In this document: piece by piece, positions 26,212-34,049 of the stretch
How the letters are laid out: the number at the start of each line of letters is the position of its first letter
Position numbering within the stretch: position 1 is the stretch's first letter
NCBI RefSeq assembly: GCF_004522215.1
Contig: NZ_SDLR01000004.1
Location: 372,001-436,000 of the forward strand
Source of the DNA: Ammoniphilus sp. YIM 78166
Lineage (GTDB): Bacteria > Bacillota > Bacilli > Aneurinibacillales > RAOX-1
Reading direction: 5' to 3'
DNA length: 64,000 nucleotides
Notes under the pieces: generated by a model
What the model was told of the DNA's origin: nothing
The model's input: the letters and a program-made list of their open reading frames with translations, nothing else
Database searches by the model: none
Position numbers and translations under genes: made by a program

Positions 26212-26249
26212 AGAAGGGAACAGTGCGGACTTACCGTCTGTTCCCTTCT
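26212..26249 (+). promoter_or_regulatory. Intercistronic hairpin between dctP and dctQ (system 2)
   Basis: Twelve perfect base pairs, AGAAGGGAACAG (26212-26223) with CTGTTCCCTTCT (26238-26249), and a 14-base loop. TAACG follows instead of a T-run, so attenuation or mRNA stabilisation is more likely than complete termination. Confidence 0.65.
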
Positions 26250-26270
26250 AACGTGAAGGGAGGAAAATCA

Positions 26271-26789
26271 ATGTCCCTATTAAAAAGGATAGACCGAAAT
26301 TTTGAGGAAGTTCTCTGTGTTGTTTTATTCTCCATTATGGTCATTCTCACCTTTATCCAAGTCCTTTCCCGGTTTGTGTTTAATATTTCTCTGGGATGGT
26401 CGGAAGAAATCTCCCGATTCATGTTTGTCTGGCTTGTCTATCTTTCGGCCGCAATGGCAGCTAAGCATCGGAGACATATTCGGGTCGAGCTTATTGATCA
26501 ATTCTTGCCTCGAAGGTTTTCGAAGTGGGCTGGATTGGTGTCAGATCTCTTGTGGATCACGTATGCGCTGTTTGTATCCTTTTTTGGGTGGAACGTCGCG
26601 ATGATGATCATGGGACATGGTCAGTTATCGCCTGCGGTACAGCTTCCCATGGGTTGGATCTACATGATCATTCCTTTTGGCTATGTGCTCATAGCATTCC
26701 GGGTAGCGCAGGGGATTGTTGCTCGTTTTCGTGGAGAAGATGAGCTTACGGAGGAAGAAAAACTTCGAAAGGCTATTGAGGAGGGATAA
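26271..26789 (+). CDS. dctQ: TRAP transporter small permease subunit (DctQ), system 2
   Basis: 172 residues, four membrane segments, with the DctQ signature SLGWSEEISRFMFVWLVYL near residue 45. ATG 26271 follows AAGGGAGGAAAATCA. The in-frame extension upstream would run through the intercistronic hairpin and is not credible. The stop is two bases before the dctM start. Confidence 0.9.
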   Translation: MSLLKRIDRNFEEVLCVVLFSIMVILTFIQVLSRFVFNISLGWSEEISRFMFVWLVYLSAAMAAKHRRHIRVELIDQFLPRRFSKWAGLVSDLLWITYALFVSFFGWNVAMMIMGHGQLSPAVQLPMGWIYMIIPFGYVLIAFRVAQGIVARFRGEDELTEEEKLRKAIEEG

Positions 26790-26791
26790 AA

Positions 26792-28069
26792 ATGTCACCA
26801 CCATTAGTTCTGGGTTTGACGCTCATAGGAAGCTTGCTCATTGGTGTTCCCATTGCCTTTTCCATCGGTATAGCAACCCTCGTGACGTTGTGGGTTGGCG
26901 GAATACCGATGGCATTTATCGCACAACAATCTTTTACAGCACTAGATTCCTTTCCCTTGATGGCGGTCCCTTATTTTATCCTTGCAGGGGCCTTAATGGA
27001 AACGGGAGGACTGTCCAAAAGAATCATTAATGTGGCACAGGAACTGATGGGGAACATAACAGGCGGCTTTGGTATTGTCACGATTCTGGCCTGTTTGTTG
27101 TTTGCCGCCATTTCTGGGTCGAGCCCGGCAACGGTAGCGGCCATTGGTTCGATTATGATCCCGGCTATGGTACAGAGAGGGTATAGCAAGGATTTTGCCG
27201 CGGCTGTAGCAGGATCAGGCGGAGGGCTGGGGATTATTATTCCTCCCTCCATTCCGATGATCATTTACGGGATTGTAGCCGGAGTATCCATCGGCGATAT
27301 GTTTCTAGCGGGATTCGTTCCAGGGGCGCTATTAGCCTCCATGATGATGTTTTACATCTACTGGACTGCGAAAACACGCGGCTATAAGGGTACAGGGGAG
27401 AAGTTTAATTTTGGCCGAGTCATGCGTGCGGTTTGGGATGCCAAATGGGCCTTGCTTGCCCCGGTTATCATTCTTGGGGGGATTTATTCAGGAATATTTA
27501 CTCCTACAGAATCCGCCGTTATAGCAGTGGTTTATGGTCTAGTTGTGGGGTTGTTTGTATACAGGGAGCTTTCCTGGCGGCAAATTCCGAAGACCCTCAT
27601 TACATCTGCCATCATTACGGGGACGGTCATGGTGATTATGGGTACCGCCACTGCTTTCGGTAAGCTCGTGACCATGTACCAAATTCCAAATATGCTGGCT
27701 AATTCCATCATGGGGATTTCTGATAATAAGTATGTTATTCTCTTATTGATTAGCTTGATCATTTTATTTGTCGGGACCTTTATGGAGACGTTATCCATTA
27801 TCATTATTTTTGCCCCCTTGTTCTTGCCGGTTCTTGTTCAGATGGGCATTCACCCGATTCACTTTGGCATTCTGCTCGTGGTAGGGGCGGAGATTGGGAT
27901 GATGACGCCGCCTCTGGGTGTCAACTTGTTCGTAGCCTCTGGTATATCAGGCTTATCGATGGAGCGTGTCGCGAAGGCTATTTTGCCGTTTGTCCTTACG
28001 TTAATTTTAGGGATGTTAATTCTGATGTTTATTCCTTGGCTTACTTTAGTTATTCCGGATATCTTTTGA
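26792..28069 (+). CDS. dctM: TRAP transporter large permease subunit (DctM), system 2
   Basis: 425 residues with about twelve membrane segments. DctM landmarks are AISGSSPATVAAIGSIMIP near residue 110 and GIIIPPSIPMIIYG near 150, repeated in the second half as GAEIGMMTPPLGVNLFV. The ribosome binding site GAGGAGGG lies at the end of dctQ. Followed after 16 bases by the HPr-like gene, probably on the same transcript. Confidence 0.93.
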   Translation: MSPPLVLGLTLIGSLLIGVPIAFSIGIATLVTLWVGGIPMAFIAQQSFTALDSFPLMAVPYFILAGALMETGGLSKRIINVAQELMGNITGGFGIVTILACLLFAAISGSSPATVAAIGSIMIPAMVQRGYSKDFAAAVAGSGGGLGIIIPPSIPMIIYGIVAGVSIGDMFLAGFVPGALLASMMMFYIYWTAKTRGYKGTGEKFNFGRVMRAVWDAKWALLAPVIILGGIYSGIFTPTESAVIAVVYGLVVGLFVYRELSWRQIPKTLITSAIITGTVMVIMGTATAFGKLVTMYQIPNMLANSIMGISDNKYVILLLISLIILFVGTFMETLSIIIIFAPLFLPVLVQMGIHPIHFGILLVVGAEIGMMTPPLGVNLFVASGISGLSMERVAKAILPFVLTLILGMLILMFIPWLTLVIPDIF

Positions 28070-28085
28070 TCCATGGGAGGTTAAG

Positions 28086-28346
28086 ATGAAGGTTACGAAG
28101 GCGATCATCAATCTTTCGGAAGATAGAACGATCTTAGAATTGAGTCAGATCCTTGCTCAATTTAGCTCTGTGGTCATCGTTAAGAAGTATGAGGGTGCAT
28201 TCTATAAGGAAGCCAATTTAAAAAGCATACTAGGATTGATCAGCTTGCGGTTAAAGAACGGCGACCAGATTACCATTGAAGGAACAGGAGAGGATGAAGA
28301 GCAGGCAGTTCAAGCGGTGGCCACGTTTTTAAGTGGAGGAGCATAA
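28086..28346 (+). CDS. HPr-like protein without the phosphorylatable histidine
   Basis: 86-residue protein with the HPr fold pattern. The regulatory-serine region is well preserved: NLKSILGLISL (Ser47) against NLKSIMGVMSL around Ser46 of HPr, followed by GDQITIEGTGEDEEQAV. In the active-site loop, where HPr has GIHARPA, this protein reads SEDRTILEL; the histidine is gone and only the arginine may remain. It therefore cannot carry phosphate between PTS proteins at His15, but could be phosphorylated on serine by HPr kinase, as Crh is. ATG 28086 follows GGGAGGTTAAG. It is the last gene of the TRAP 2 operon, so a local carbon-sensing role is plausible. Confidence 0.75.
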   Translation: MKVTKAIINLSEDRTILELSQILAQFSSVVIVKKYEGAFYKEANLKSILGLISLRLKNGDQITIEGTGEDEEQAVQAVATFLSGGA

Positions 28347-28353
28347 GAGCGAA

Positions 28354-29538
28354 ATGGAAAAGTTGCAGTCATTACTAGCGAGCTTGATGAAAGATCAGTT
28401 GCTTTATCAGGCAATTTTAAGCAACGTGCGAAAAAATGAGCCGGACTCTTTTCAGAAGGTGGTTGTGAAACCGTTAGAGATCAAAGGCGAGTTGATGTAT
28501 CAATTTAGCTATCATTATGAAAAAAAGGTGTTGCATGAGAATCTTCCTCCCCAGGAAGCGGAGGAAAAGATGCAGGGTTTGTTTTCCGAGACCTTTAAGC
28601 AGGGACTTCTCTATACCCCTGAAGCAGATTATCAAGTCTTGATCAGTAAAAAATTTAAGGTCACCATCTTGAAAAAAACGGCTTCCATGAAGAAGGTCGA
28701 ACTCACGCATAACCGGAAGAAAAACTACTTATTAGAAGAAGGGGTTCCGGTCCCTTTTTTGATTGAGTTGGGTGTCATGAACCCGGAAGGTAAAGTTCTA
28801 GCGAAGAAATATGATAAGTTCAGGCAAATCAATCGCTTCCTAGAGATGATCCGGGATATTGTGCCTCATCTGAAGAAAGATCGTAAACTGACCATTTTGG
28901 ACTTTGGCTGTGGAAAATCCTACTTAACCTTTGCGATGTATCATTATCTTCGTGAAGTGGAAGGACTTGATCTGCAGGTGGTCGGTCTCGACCTGAAGGA
29001 AGATGTGATCTGCCATTGCAACGAACTGGTTCAGAAATTGAACTATGAAAACTTGAAGTTCCTTGTTGGAGATATTGCGGAGTACAGTGAGGTCGAGCAC
29101 GTAGATATGGTCGTGACGTTACATGCTTGCGATACCGCTACAGACGCAGCGTTGGAGAAAGCTGTCCGTTGGGGAGCCGATGTGATTTTATCCGTCCCGT
29201 GCTGTCAGCATGAAATGTATGACCAAGTGGAAAGTGAGATCTTGCACCCGATGTTGAAGCACGGGATCATCAAGGAACGGTTTGCTGCCCTGGCTACGGA
29301 TTCAGTCCGAGCGACGTTATTGGAGCTCATGGGGTATAAGACACAGATTTTAGAGTTTATTGATCTGGAGCATACCCCAAAGAATCTTTTAATTCGAGCG
29401 GTGAAGGGTAAATTTACGGAGATGGAAAGAGATCGCCTTATACAAAGTTATCTGGAATTCAAGAGCTTCTTGCATGCTCAGCCGTACTTAGAAAAAGCTT
29501 TAGAAGATCGTTTACAGCCGTTGTTTAGCCACAAATAA
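28354..29538 (+). CDS. SAM-dependent methyltransferase (C-terminal class I domain)
   Basis: 394-residue protein. Residues 1-140 form an N-terminal domain of unknown role. After DKFRQINRFLEMIRD comes a class I methyltransferase domain: ILDFGCGKSYLTFA near residue 190, VVGLDLKEDV, and VTLHACDTATDAAL. SVPCCQHEMY follows. The last block resembles enzymes listed as Methyltransf_32/RNA methyltransferase-like, so an RNA substrate is possible. The GTG at 28333 has no ribosome binding site; GGAGGA at 28336 serves ATG 28354. It starts seven bases after the HPr-like stop. Confidence 0.8.
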   Translation: MEKLQSLLASLMKDQLLYQAILSNVRKNEPDSFQKVVVKPLEIKGELMYQFSYHYEKKVLHENLPPQEAEEKMQGLFSETFKQGLLYTPEADYQVLISKKFKVTILKKTASMKKVELTHNRKKNYLLEEGVPVPFLIELGVMNPEGKVLAKKYDKFRQINRFLEMIRDIVPHLKKDRKLTILDFGCGKSYLTFAMYHYLREVEGLDLQVVGLDLKEDVICHCNELVQKLNYENLKFLVGDIAEYSEVEHVDMVVTLHACDTATDAALEKAVRWGADVILSVPCCQHEMYDQVESEILHPMLKHGIIKERFAALATDSVRATLLELMGYKTQILEFIDLEHTPKNLLIRAVKGKFTEMERDRLIQSYLEFKSFLHAQPYLEKALEDRLQPLFSHK

Positions 29539-29542
29539 TAAG

Positions 29543-29575
29543 AAGAAGAGACCTACTACTTGGTCTCTTCTTTTC
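29543..29575. terminator. Bidirectional terminator between the methyltransferase gene and pstA
   Basis: AAGAAGAGACC (29543-29553) pairs with GGTCTCTTCTT (29562-29572), flanked by A-rich and T-rich sequence. Confidence 0.85.
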
Positions 29576-29578
29576 TTA

Positions 29579-30463
29579 TTATCTCATTTTAAATTTCCGT
29601 TCATTAAGCCAAACCGGGATGCGCATGACAAAGTTGAGCATTAACACCACAAATACGAGGACAGCAGCCGATCGATCGGCAATATGTTTGGCATCTTCCA
29701 CGATAGCTTCGGATTGAACATACCATAAGTGAACCGCTAAGGTAGATCCTTGGCTGAAAAGATTAAAGTCCCACATTGCCCCAGATGTACTCGTACCAGC
29801 AGTTAAAATGATGACCGCAGATTCTCCATACGCTCTCCCGACGACCAAGCTAATGCCCGTTACAATTCCGCTGAAGGCTGCGGGAAGCACAACTCTGCTG
29901 ACACATTGGAATTTCGTGGCGCCTAGAGCATAAGCGGCTTCTCGAAGCTCCTTAGGCACCGCACGAACGGCTTCTTCCGTGACGCGGACGAGAACCGGAA
30001 GGTTTAAGAATGAAAGAGTAACGGCTCCGCCTAAAATGGTTAAGCCAATTTGAAAATAGTAAACAAATATGGCTAAACCAAATAAACCAAAGACAATGGA
30101 AGGTACGGAAGCTAAACCTTCTACGCACATGCGAATAAAAGAAGTAAGCTTGTTATGGGGAGCAAACTCCGCGAGATAAATTCCAGCGCCAATCCCAATA
30201 GGCAAAGAAAAGATCAGGGAAAGGATCAACACATAGAAGGAGTTGAATAATACGGGGCCAATTCCGCCGCCCGCCTCCAGCTCGTCTGGCAACCCTAGTA
30301 AAAAGTCTAAGGTAATCCCGGATAGCCCTTTACTTAAAATAACAAACAGCATAGAGGCAATGAGAAGCAGGACACCCGCGGATACGCCCCAGAAAAAGAC
30401 ATTGGCGGTTTGATTGAATAACCGATTCTTCTTTAGGCTTCGTTCAAGGTTTTCTTTCATCAT
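29579..30463 (-). CDS. pstA: Phosphate ABC transporter permease PstA
   Basis: 294-residue membrane subunit of the high-affinity phosphate importer with six membrane segments. The binding-protein-dependent permease loop EAAYALGATKFQCVSRVVLPAA, which contacts the ATPase, is near residue 175. It overlaps pstC in ATGA. No pstB ATPase follows: the next gene is convergent and unrelated. Confidence 0.95.
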   Translation of the reverse strand: MMKENLERSLKKNRLFNQTANVFFWGVSAGVLLLIASMLFVILSKGLSGITLDFLLGLPDELEAGGGIGPVLFNSFYVLILSLIFSLPIGIGAGIYLAEFAPHNKLTSFIRMCVEGLASVPSIVFGLFGLAIFVYYFQIGLTILGGAVTLSFLNLPVLVRVTEEAVRAVPKELREAAYALGATKFQCVSRVVLPAAFSGIVTGISLVVGRAYGESAVIILTAGTSTSGAMWDFNLFSQGSTLAVHLWYVQSEAIVEDAKHIADRSAAVLVFVVLMLNFVMRIPVWLNERKFKMR

Positions 30464-31413
30464 GCAGACGTTTCTCCTTTTGCACTAATGATGCGGATAA
30501 TGGCGATAAGGAAAAGAGAAATAAGCAGTAAAAGGAAGGCCATCATATATAGGCCATAATTCCAAGTGGAGTCAAAGGGTACATTCGTAATTTGCATGAC
30601 GATATTACTCGTTAAAACAGCAGTAGGAGTAACCAGATCTGTTGGAAGCTGAACCGTGTTTCCAATAACCATAACGACGGCCATGGTTTCCCCAATAGCT
30701 CGTGCCATACCAAGGATGATGGCCGTTAGAATCCCTTTTTTAGCACTAGGAATGAGGATTCTCCCAATCACCTGCAGACGGGTAGATCCTAGAGCGTAAG
30801 CAGCTTCACGTAAATAATTAGGGACAAAAGTGATCGCATCATCTGCAATTCTCGTAATGGTAGGAAGAACCATAATTGTTAAGACTATGGCAGCGGCCAA
30901 TAAGCCGTCTCCCATATTGCTTCCCGTCACTTCTCGCAGGAATGGAAGAAGGATGGTTAATCCGAGATATCCGTAAACAATAGAAGGAATACCAACAAGC
31001 AAGTCTAATACGGGACGCATGAAACGTTGAACCCAGGAAGGAGCGACTTCGGATAAAAATACCGCCATACAAATGGATATCGGAGCAGCCATCACAAGGG
31101 TAAGAGCTGTAAGAGCAAGTGTCCCAATAATTAAGGTAGCTGCACCATAGAAGCCTTCTTCTGGATACCAGTCCGTAGAGAAGAAATATTCCATTAAACT
31201 AACTTCGTTAAAGGTAAGGACGCCTGTTTGCCCAATAAAGAAGATAATCGAAAATAATACAATACATACGATAAATGCACTAATTAAACAGAACCATTTA
31301 AATGCTTTGTTCGCGAGCTGGACTCGAAACGCACGATCCAGCCTTACTTTTTTGCCTTGTGAAAGTACAGGCGGGTTGACTTCTATTGAGATCTTTTCGG
31401 CTAATTTCGCCAT
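30460..31413 (-). CDS. pstC: Phosphate ABC transporter permease PstC
   Basis: 317-residue partner of PstA, six membrane segments after a cytoplasmic N-terminus of about 40 residues. The EAA loop reads LREAAYALGSTRLQVIGRIL. Start ATG 31413 behind GTAGGAGGATATT. A hairpin with a U-rich tail lies between pstS and this gene. Confidence 0.95.
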   Translation of the reverse strand: MAKLAEKISIEVNPPVLSQGKKVRLDRAFRVQLANKAFKWFCLISAFIVCIVLFSIIFFIGQTGVLTFNEVSLMEYFFSTDWYPEEGFYGAATLIIGTLALTALTLVMAAPISICMAVFLSEVAPSWVQRFMRPVLDLLVGIPSIVYGYLGLTILLPFLREVTGSNMGDGLLAAAIVLTIMVLPTITRIADDAITFVPNYLREAAYALGSTRLQVIGRILIPSAKKGILTAIILGMARAIGETMAVVMVIGNTVQLPTDLVTPTAVLTSNIVMQITNVPFDSTWNYGLYMMAFLLLLISLFLIAIIRIISAKGETSA

Positions 31414-31428
31414 AATATCCTCCTACAT

Positions 31429-31472
31429 AAAACAACCAGCCCGTAAAATACGCAAAGTGGGCTGATTGTTTT
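31429..31472 (-). terminator. Attenuator-like hairpin between pstS and pstC
   Basis: Read on the minus strand, a 14-bp stem with one G-U pair (31472-31459 with 31442-31429) is followed by a TTGTTTTAT tail. It looks like a leaky rho-independent terminator that would make pstS mRNA exceed pstCA mRNA. Confidence 0.7.
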
Positions 31473-31484
31473 AAATACCATTTC

Positions 31485-32372
31485 TTATTTTACTGCCGCT
31501 GCAGGGACGAATTTCATTTTCTTTAAAGAACCTTGTTGGAATTCTTTGCTTAATACGTAGTCAATAAACGCCTTGTCAGCTCCTGATGCAGCTCCTTTTG
31601 TCATCAGGTAGCCATAACCGATAACAGGGTAAGTACCTTTAACTACATTTTCTACGGATGCTTCCACACCGTTGTATTTAAGAGCTTTAATATCGCCTTT
31701 TACATAGACAAGATCCGTGTAACCAATGGAATTAGGCGTAGTTTGTACGGAAGTTACCATCACTCCGTTAGAGCTCACTTCTTTGTAGTTTTTGCTCGTT
31801 CCAGGCTTCATGAACTCAGAGCTTTTAAGAGCGTTCATTTGGTAGTTAACGCGAGAACCAGATCCGTGTGCCCGGTTGATGACGATAATTTCAGCATCTT
31901 GACCGCCAACTTGCTTCCAGTTCGTCACTTTTCCAGAAAAGATATCTTGAAGCTGTTGAGTGGTTAGGTTATCCACTTGGACGCTTTTGTTTACAATTGT
32001 AGCGAAAGGAATGATCGCAATTTTATGACCGACTTGGCCAGCGAAAGCATCGAATCCAGGAACCTTCTTGGAAGCATCCCAATCGACAGAACCGATCGTA
32101 GCAACCCCTTTAGCCACAGATTGAGGTCCTACGATGGAAGAAGAACCGGAAACGGAAATCGTGACTTTAGGATTTTTTTGCTTAAACTCTTTAGAAGCTT
32201 GAAGAAGCAGAGGGAGCATGGCGGAAGAGCCGTTGATAACAACCTTACCTGATACAGGGGCTTTTGCTGCACTGGCATCCGCCGTTTGAGTCATCGATCC
32301 TGCTCCGAAGCATGCTCCAAAGGCTAGTGTAGTGGCAACCGCGATAACCGATAGTTTTTTTAGTAGTTTCAT
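31485..32372 (-). CDS. pstS: Phosphate-binding protein PstS
   Basis: 295-residue secreted phosphate-binding protein. An N-terminal signal of about 33 residues contains GAC at 19-21 but the preceding residues fit a lipobox poorly; type I cleavage after ADASA is also possible. Binding-loop residues are in INGSSAMLPLL, SGSSSIVGPQSV and NRAHGSGSRVNY, the usual PstS pattern. ATG 32372 follows AAGGAGACAAGAAC. Second gene of the operon, 12 bases after the propeller-protein gene. Confidence 0.93.
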   Translation of the reverse strand: MKLLKKLSVIAVATTLAFGACFGAGSMTQTADASAAKAPVSGKVVINGSSAMLPLLLQASKEFKQKNPKVTISVSGSSSIVGPQSVAKGVATIGSVDWDASKKVPGFDAFAGQVGHKIAIIPFATIVNKSVQVDNLTTQQLQDIFSGKVTNWKQVGGQDAEIIVINRAHGSGSRVNYQMNALKSSEFMKPGTSKNYKEVSSNGVMVTSVQTTPNSIGYTDLVYVKGDIKALKYNGVEASVENVVKGTYPVIGYGYLMTKGAASGADKAFIDYVLSKEFQQGSLKKMKFVPAAAVK

Positions 32373-32384
32373 GTTCTTGTCTCC

Positions 32385-33422
32385 TTAGTTTAAGTTGATA
32401 AATGAGCCATCTTTTAATACAGAAATGGTTTCTCCAGCTATAACGGCTAAATTCTTGCCATCAGCAGAAAGCTGCATTTCGGTTACATCTTCCTCAACAT
32501 CTACCCATTTCGTTTTCTTGCCGGAAGTAGAGTCTACTTCATAAATAGCTTTGCTGCCTTCTGCAAGCATTCCAAGAATATAAACCTTGCCGTCATTGGT
32601 TACGGTAGCTTGTAAAACTTCCATATCATTTACTAGAGTCACTTCACCTTTGCCATCACGGTTAATGACCTTTAGAGAAGAAGGCTCTTCTGGCTTATCT
32701 ACGTTTGAGCTAACATACAAAACTCGGCCATCAGCAAGGAAGTTGATAAAGGACTTATTATCCGTAGACTTGGTTACTTGAACAGGCTTATCTCCCTTTT
32801 TAGTAAGATCCACGACAAAGATTTGAGGCTCTGTTCCTGCCGTATCAATCTTGAATGTATCTTTATCAATTTCGCCAGATGCCTTGGCTGCTTTAATTGC
32901 AGTATATACAGCATATCTTCCGTCTTGAGAGATCTTTAAATCGGCTTTGTTCTCTACCTTATCGTTTACAAGATTACTAATGTATGAACTGTTGATGCTC
33001 ATTTCAGAGATCAGCTCCGATTTATCGCCTTGGATAAAGTAGATCTTATCACCAGCTGCAGACCATTGAAGATCGTATTTAGGGATGTCGTTACGGCTGA
33101 TTTTAGTAGCGAGATATAAAGGAGCAGTTGCCAGCCAAATATGGTTTTGCTCATCTAGATAAACCGCTTTTGATCCAACAGGGGACATCTTCATGTCCAT
33201 CGCTATACCGCCAGGAATGGCTTTGGCTTCTTTATTTCGAATGTTAACAATGTATTCCGCAGCTTTTTCCTCTCCTTCGTTGGTAACCAGTAAATGGTCG
33301 GCATCTACCCAGCGAGGATGGATGCTTACACCTTCTAAACTTGCGGCGCTTGCCAAGTGAAAGGAAGGGATAGCTGAGATAATAGTAGAGGCTAGAATGA
33401 TTCCTTTGATCGATCGCTTCAT
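32385..33422 (-). CDS. Secreted TolB-like beta-propeller protein, first gene of the pst operon
   Basis: 345-residue protein with a signal peptide ending near HLASA (residue 26). The rest consists of repeated beta-rich blocks such as LKISQDGRYAVYTAI, INFLADGRVLYVSS, ATVTNDGKVYILG and MQLSADGKNLAVIAG, typical of WD40/TolB-type propellers. No enzyme motif is visible. It immediately precedes pstS, behind the only promoter found for the operon, and is therefore probably induced with phosphate uptake. Its job, perhaps binding a phosphorylated polymer or another exported protein, is unknown. ATG 33422 has AGGGGG upstream. Confidence 0.75.
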   Translation of the reverse strand: MKRSIKGIILASTIISAIPSFHLASAASLEGVSIHPRWVDADHLLVTNEGEEKAAEYIVNIRNKEAKAIPGGIAMDMKMSPVGSKAVYLDEQNHIWLATAPLYLATKISRNDIPKYDLQWSAAGDKIYFIQGDKSELISEMSINSSYISNLVNDKVENKADLKISQDGRYAVYTAIKAAKASGEIDKDTFKIDTAGTEPQIFVVDLTKKGDKPVQVTKSTDNKSFINFLADGRVLYVSSNVDKPEEPSSLKVINRDGKGEVTLVNDMEVLQATVTNDGKVYILGMLAEGSKAIYEVDSTSGKKTKWVDVEEDVTEMQLSADGKNLAVIAGETISVLKDGSFINLN

Positions 33423-33468
33423 ATTTTTTCCCCCTAGGAAAATTCGTGTGGTAATTTGTACAAATCAA

Positions 33469-33535
33469 AGTATAAGCTGGCAATGTTAACAGAAAATGTT
33501 GCTAATATTAACAAATGGTTAAGCAATGGATAACA
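33469..33535 (-). promoter_or_regulatory. Pho-type promoter of the pst operon
   Basis: On the minus strand a -10 TATACT lies at 33474-33469, with no recognisable -35 at the right distance. Upstream, words with a TTAA or related core recur every 11 bases, with TTAACA on the plus strand at 33486 and 33508, TTAAGC at 33519 and ATAACA at 33530. This is the pattern of PhoP-activated promoters, and the position, about -24 to -73, is right. Confidence 0.6.
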
Positions 33536-33568
33536 ATTAGTAAATTTGTCCTATCTCTATGTTTTTAA

Positions 33569-33621
33569 TTGACAACGATTATCATTACCTGTTAATATAA
33601 AGATAATAAAAATCGTTCTCA
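33569..33621 (+). promoter_or_regulatory. Fur-like promoter of the DUF2325 gene
   Basis: A perfect -35 TTGACA (33569-33574) is followed after 18 bases by TAATAT (33593-33598). TGACAACGATTATCA at 33570-33584 matches the 7-1-7 Fur core TGATAATNATTATCA at 13 of 15 positions and overlaps the -35. A second, weaker inverted copy (about 11 of 15) lies at 33607-33621, so the sites bracket the -10. Confidence 0.65.
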
Positions 33622-33648
33622 ATTAGAGGATGGAGGGAAGAAAATAAT

Positions 33649-33939
33649 ATGTCATTAATGATCGTTGGAGCGGACCACTTAGGCAACATAGAAGATAAGC
33701 TTACCCAGCTTGGTTTTCATGATATCCTACATATTACCGGGAGAAAGCCGCAAGAAGTGAAAAAAGACATCCCAGAAAAGATTAACTTAATTCTGGTGTT
33801 AACGGACTATGTGAATCACAACTTGTCGAAGGTCATTAAACAAAAAGCAAAAGATCAATCCCTGCCCATTTGTTATGCCAAACGTTCCTGGAGCAGCATT
33901 CATCAAGTACTAAATGAACATAAAACTTATCTAAGCTAA
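33649..33939 (+). CDS. DUF2325 family protein
   Basis: 96-residue soluble protein matching the DUF2325 pattern: MIVGADHLGNIEDKL at the start, ITGRKPQE near residue 30, LILVLTDYVNHNL near 50 and ICYAKRSWSSIHQVL at the end. The family is uncharacterised; the predicted fold is a small alpha/beta domain. ATG 33649 follows GGAGGG. A monocistronic unit between a Fur-like promoter and a terminator, which suggests a role under iron limitation. Confidence 0.8.
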   Translation: MSLMIVGADHLGNIEDKLTQLGFHDILHITGRKPQEVKKDIPEKINLILVLTDYVNHNLSKVIKQKAKDQSLPICYAKRSWSSIHQVLNEHKTYLS

Positions 33940-33940
33940 G

Positions 33941-33970
33941 AGTAATGCAAAAAAGTGCATTACTTTTTTC
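33941..33970 (+). terminator. Terminator of the DUF2325 gene
   Basis: AGTAATGCA and TGCATTACT pair around AAAAAG, followed by TTTTTT. Confidence 0.9.
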
Positions 33971-34049
33971 TTTTTGTGACCTGCCATATATCCACTAGCC
34001 TTCATTTTGGGTAGAATAGGAGTATAATTTAGATGGAACTGAGGAATTT

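Noticed and set aside
26302..27030. Additional frames inside dctQ and dctM of system 2
   Set aside because: Same-strand shadows of the true frames; composition is frame-shifted and they lack family motifs.
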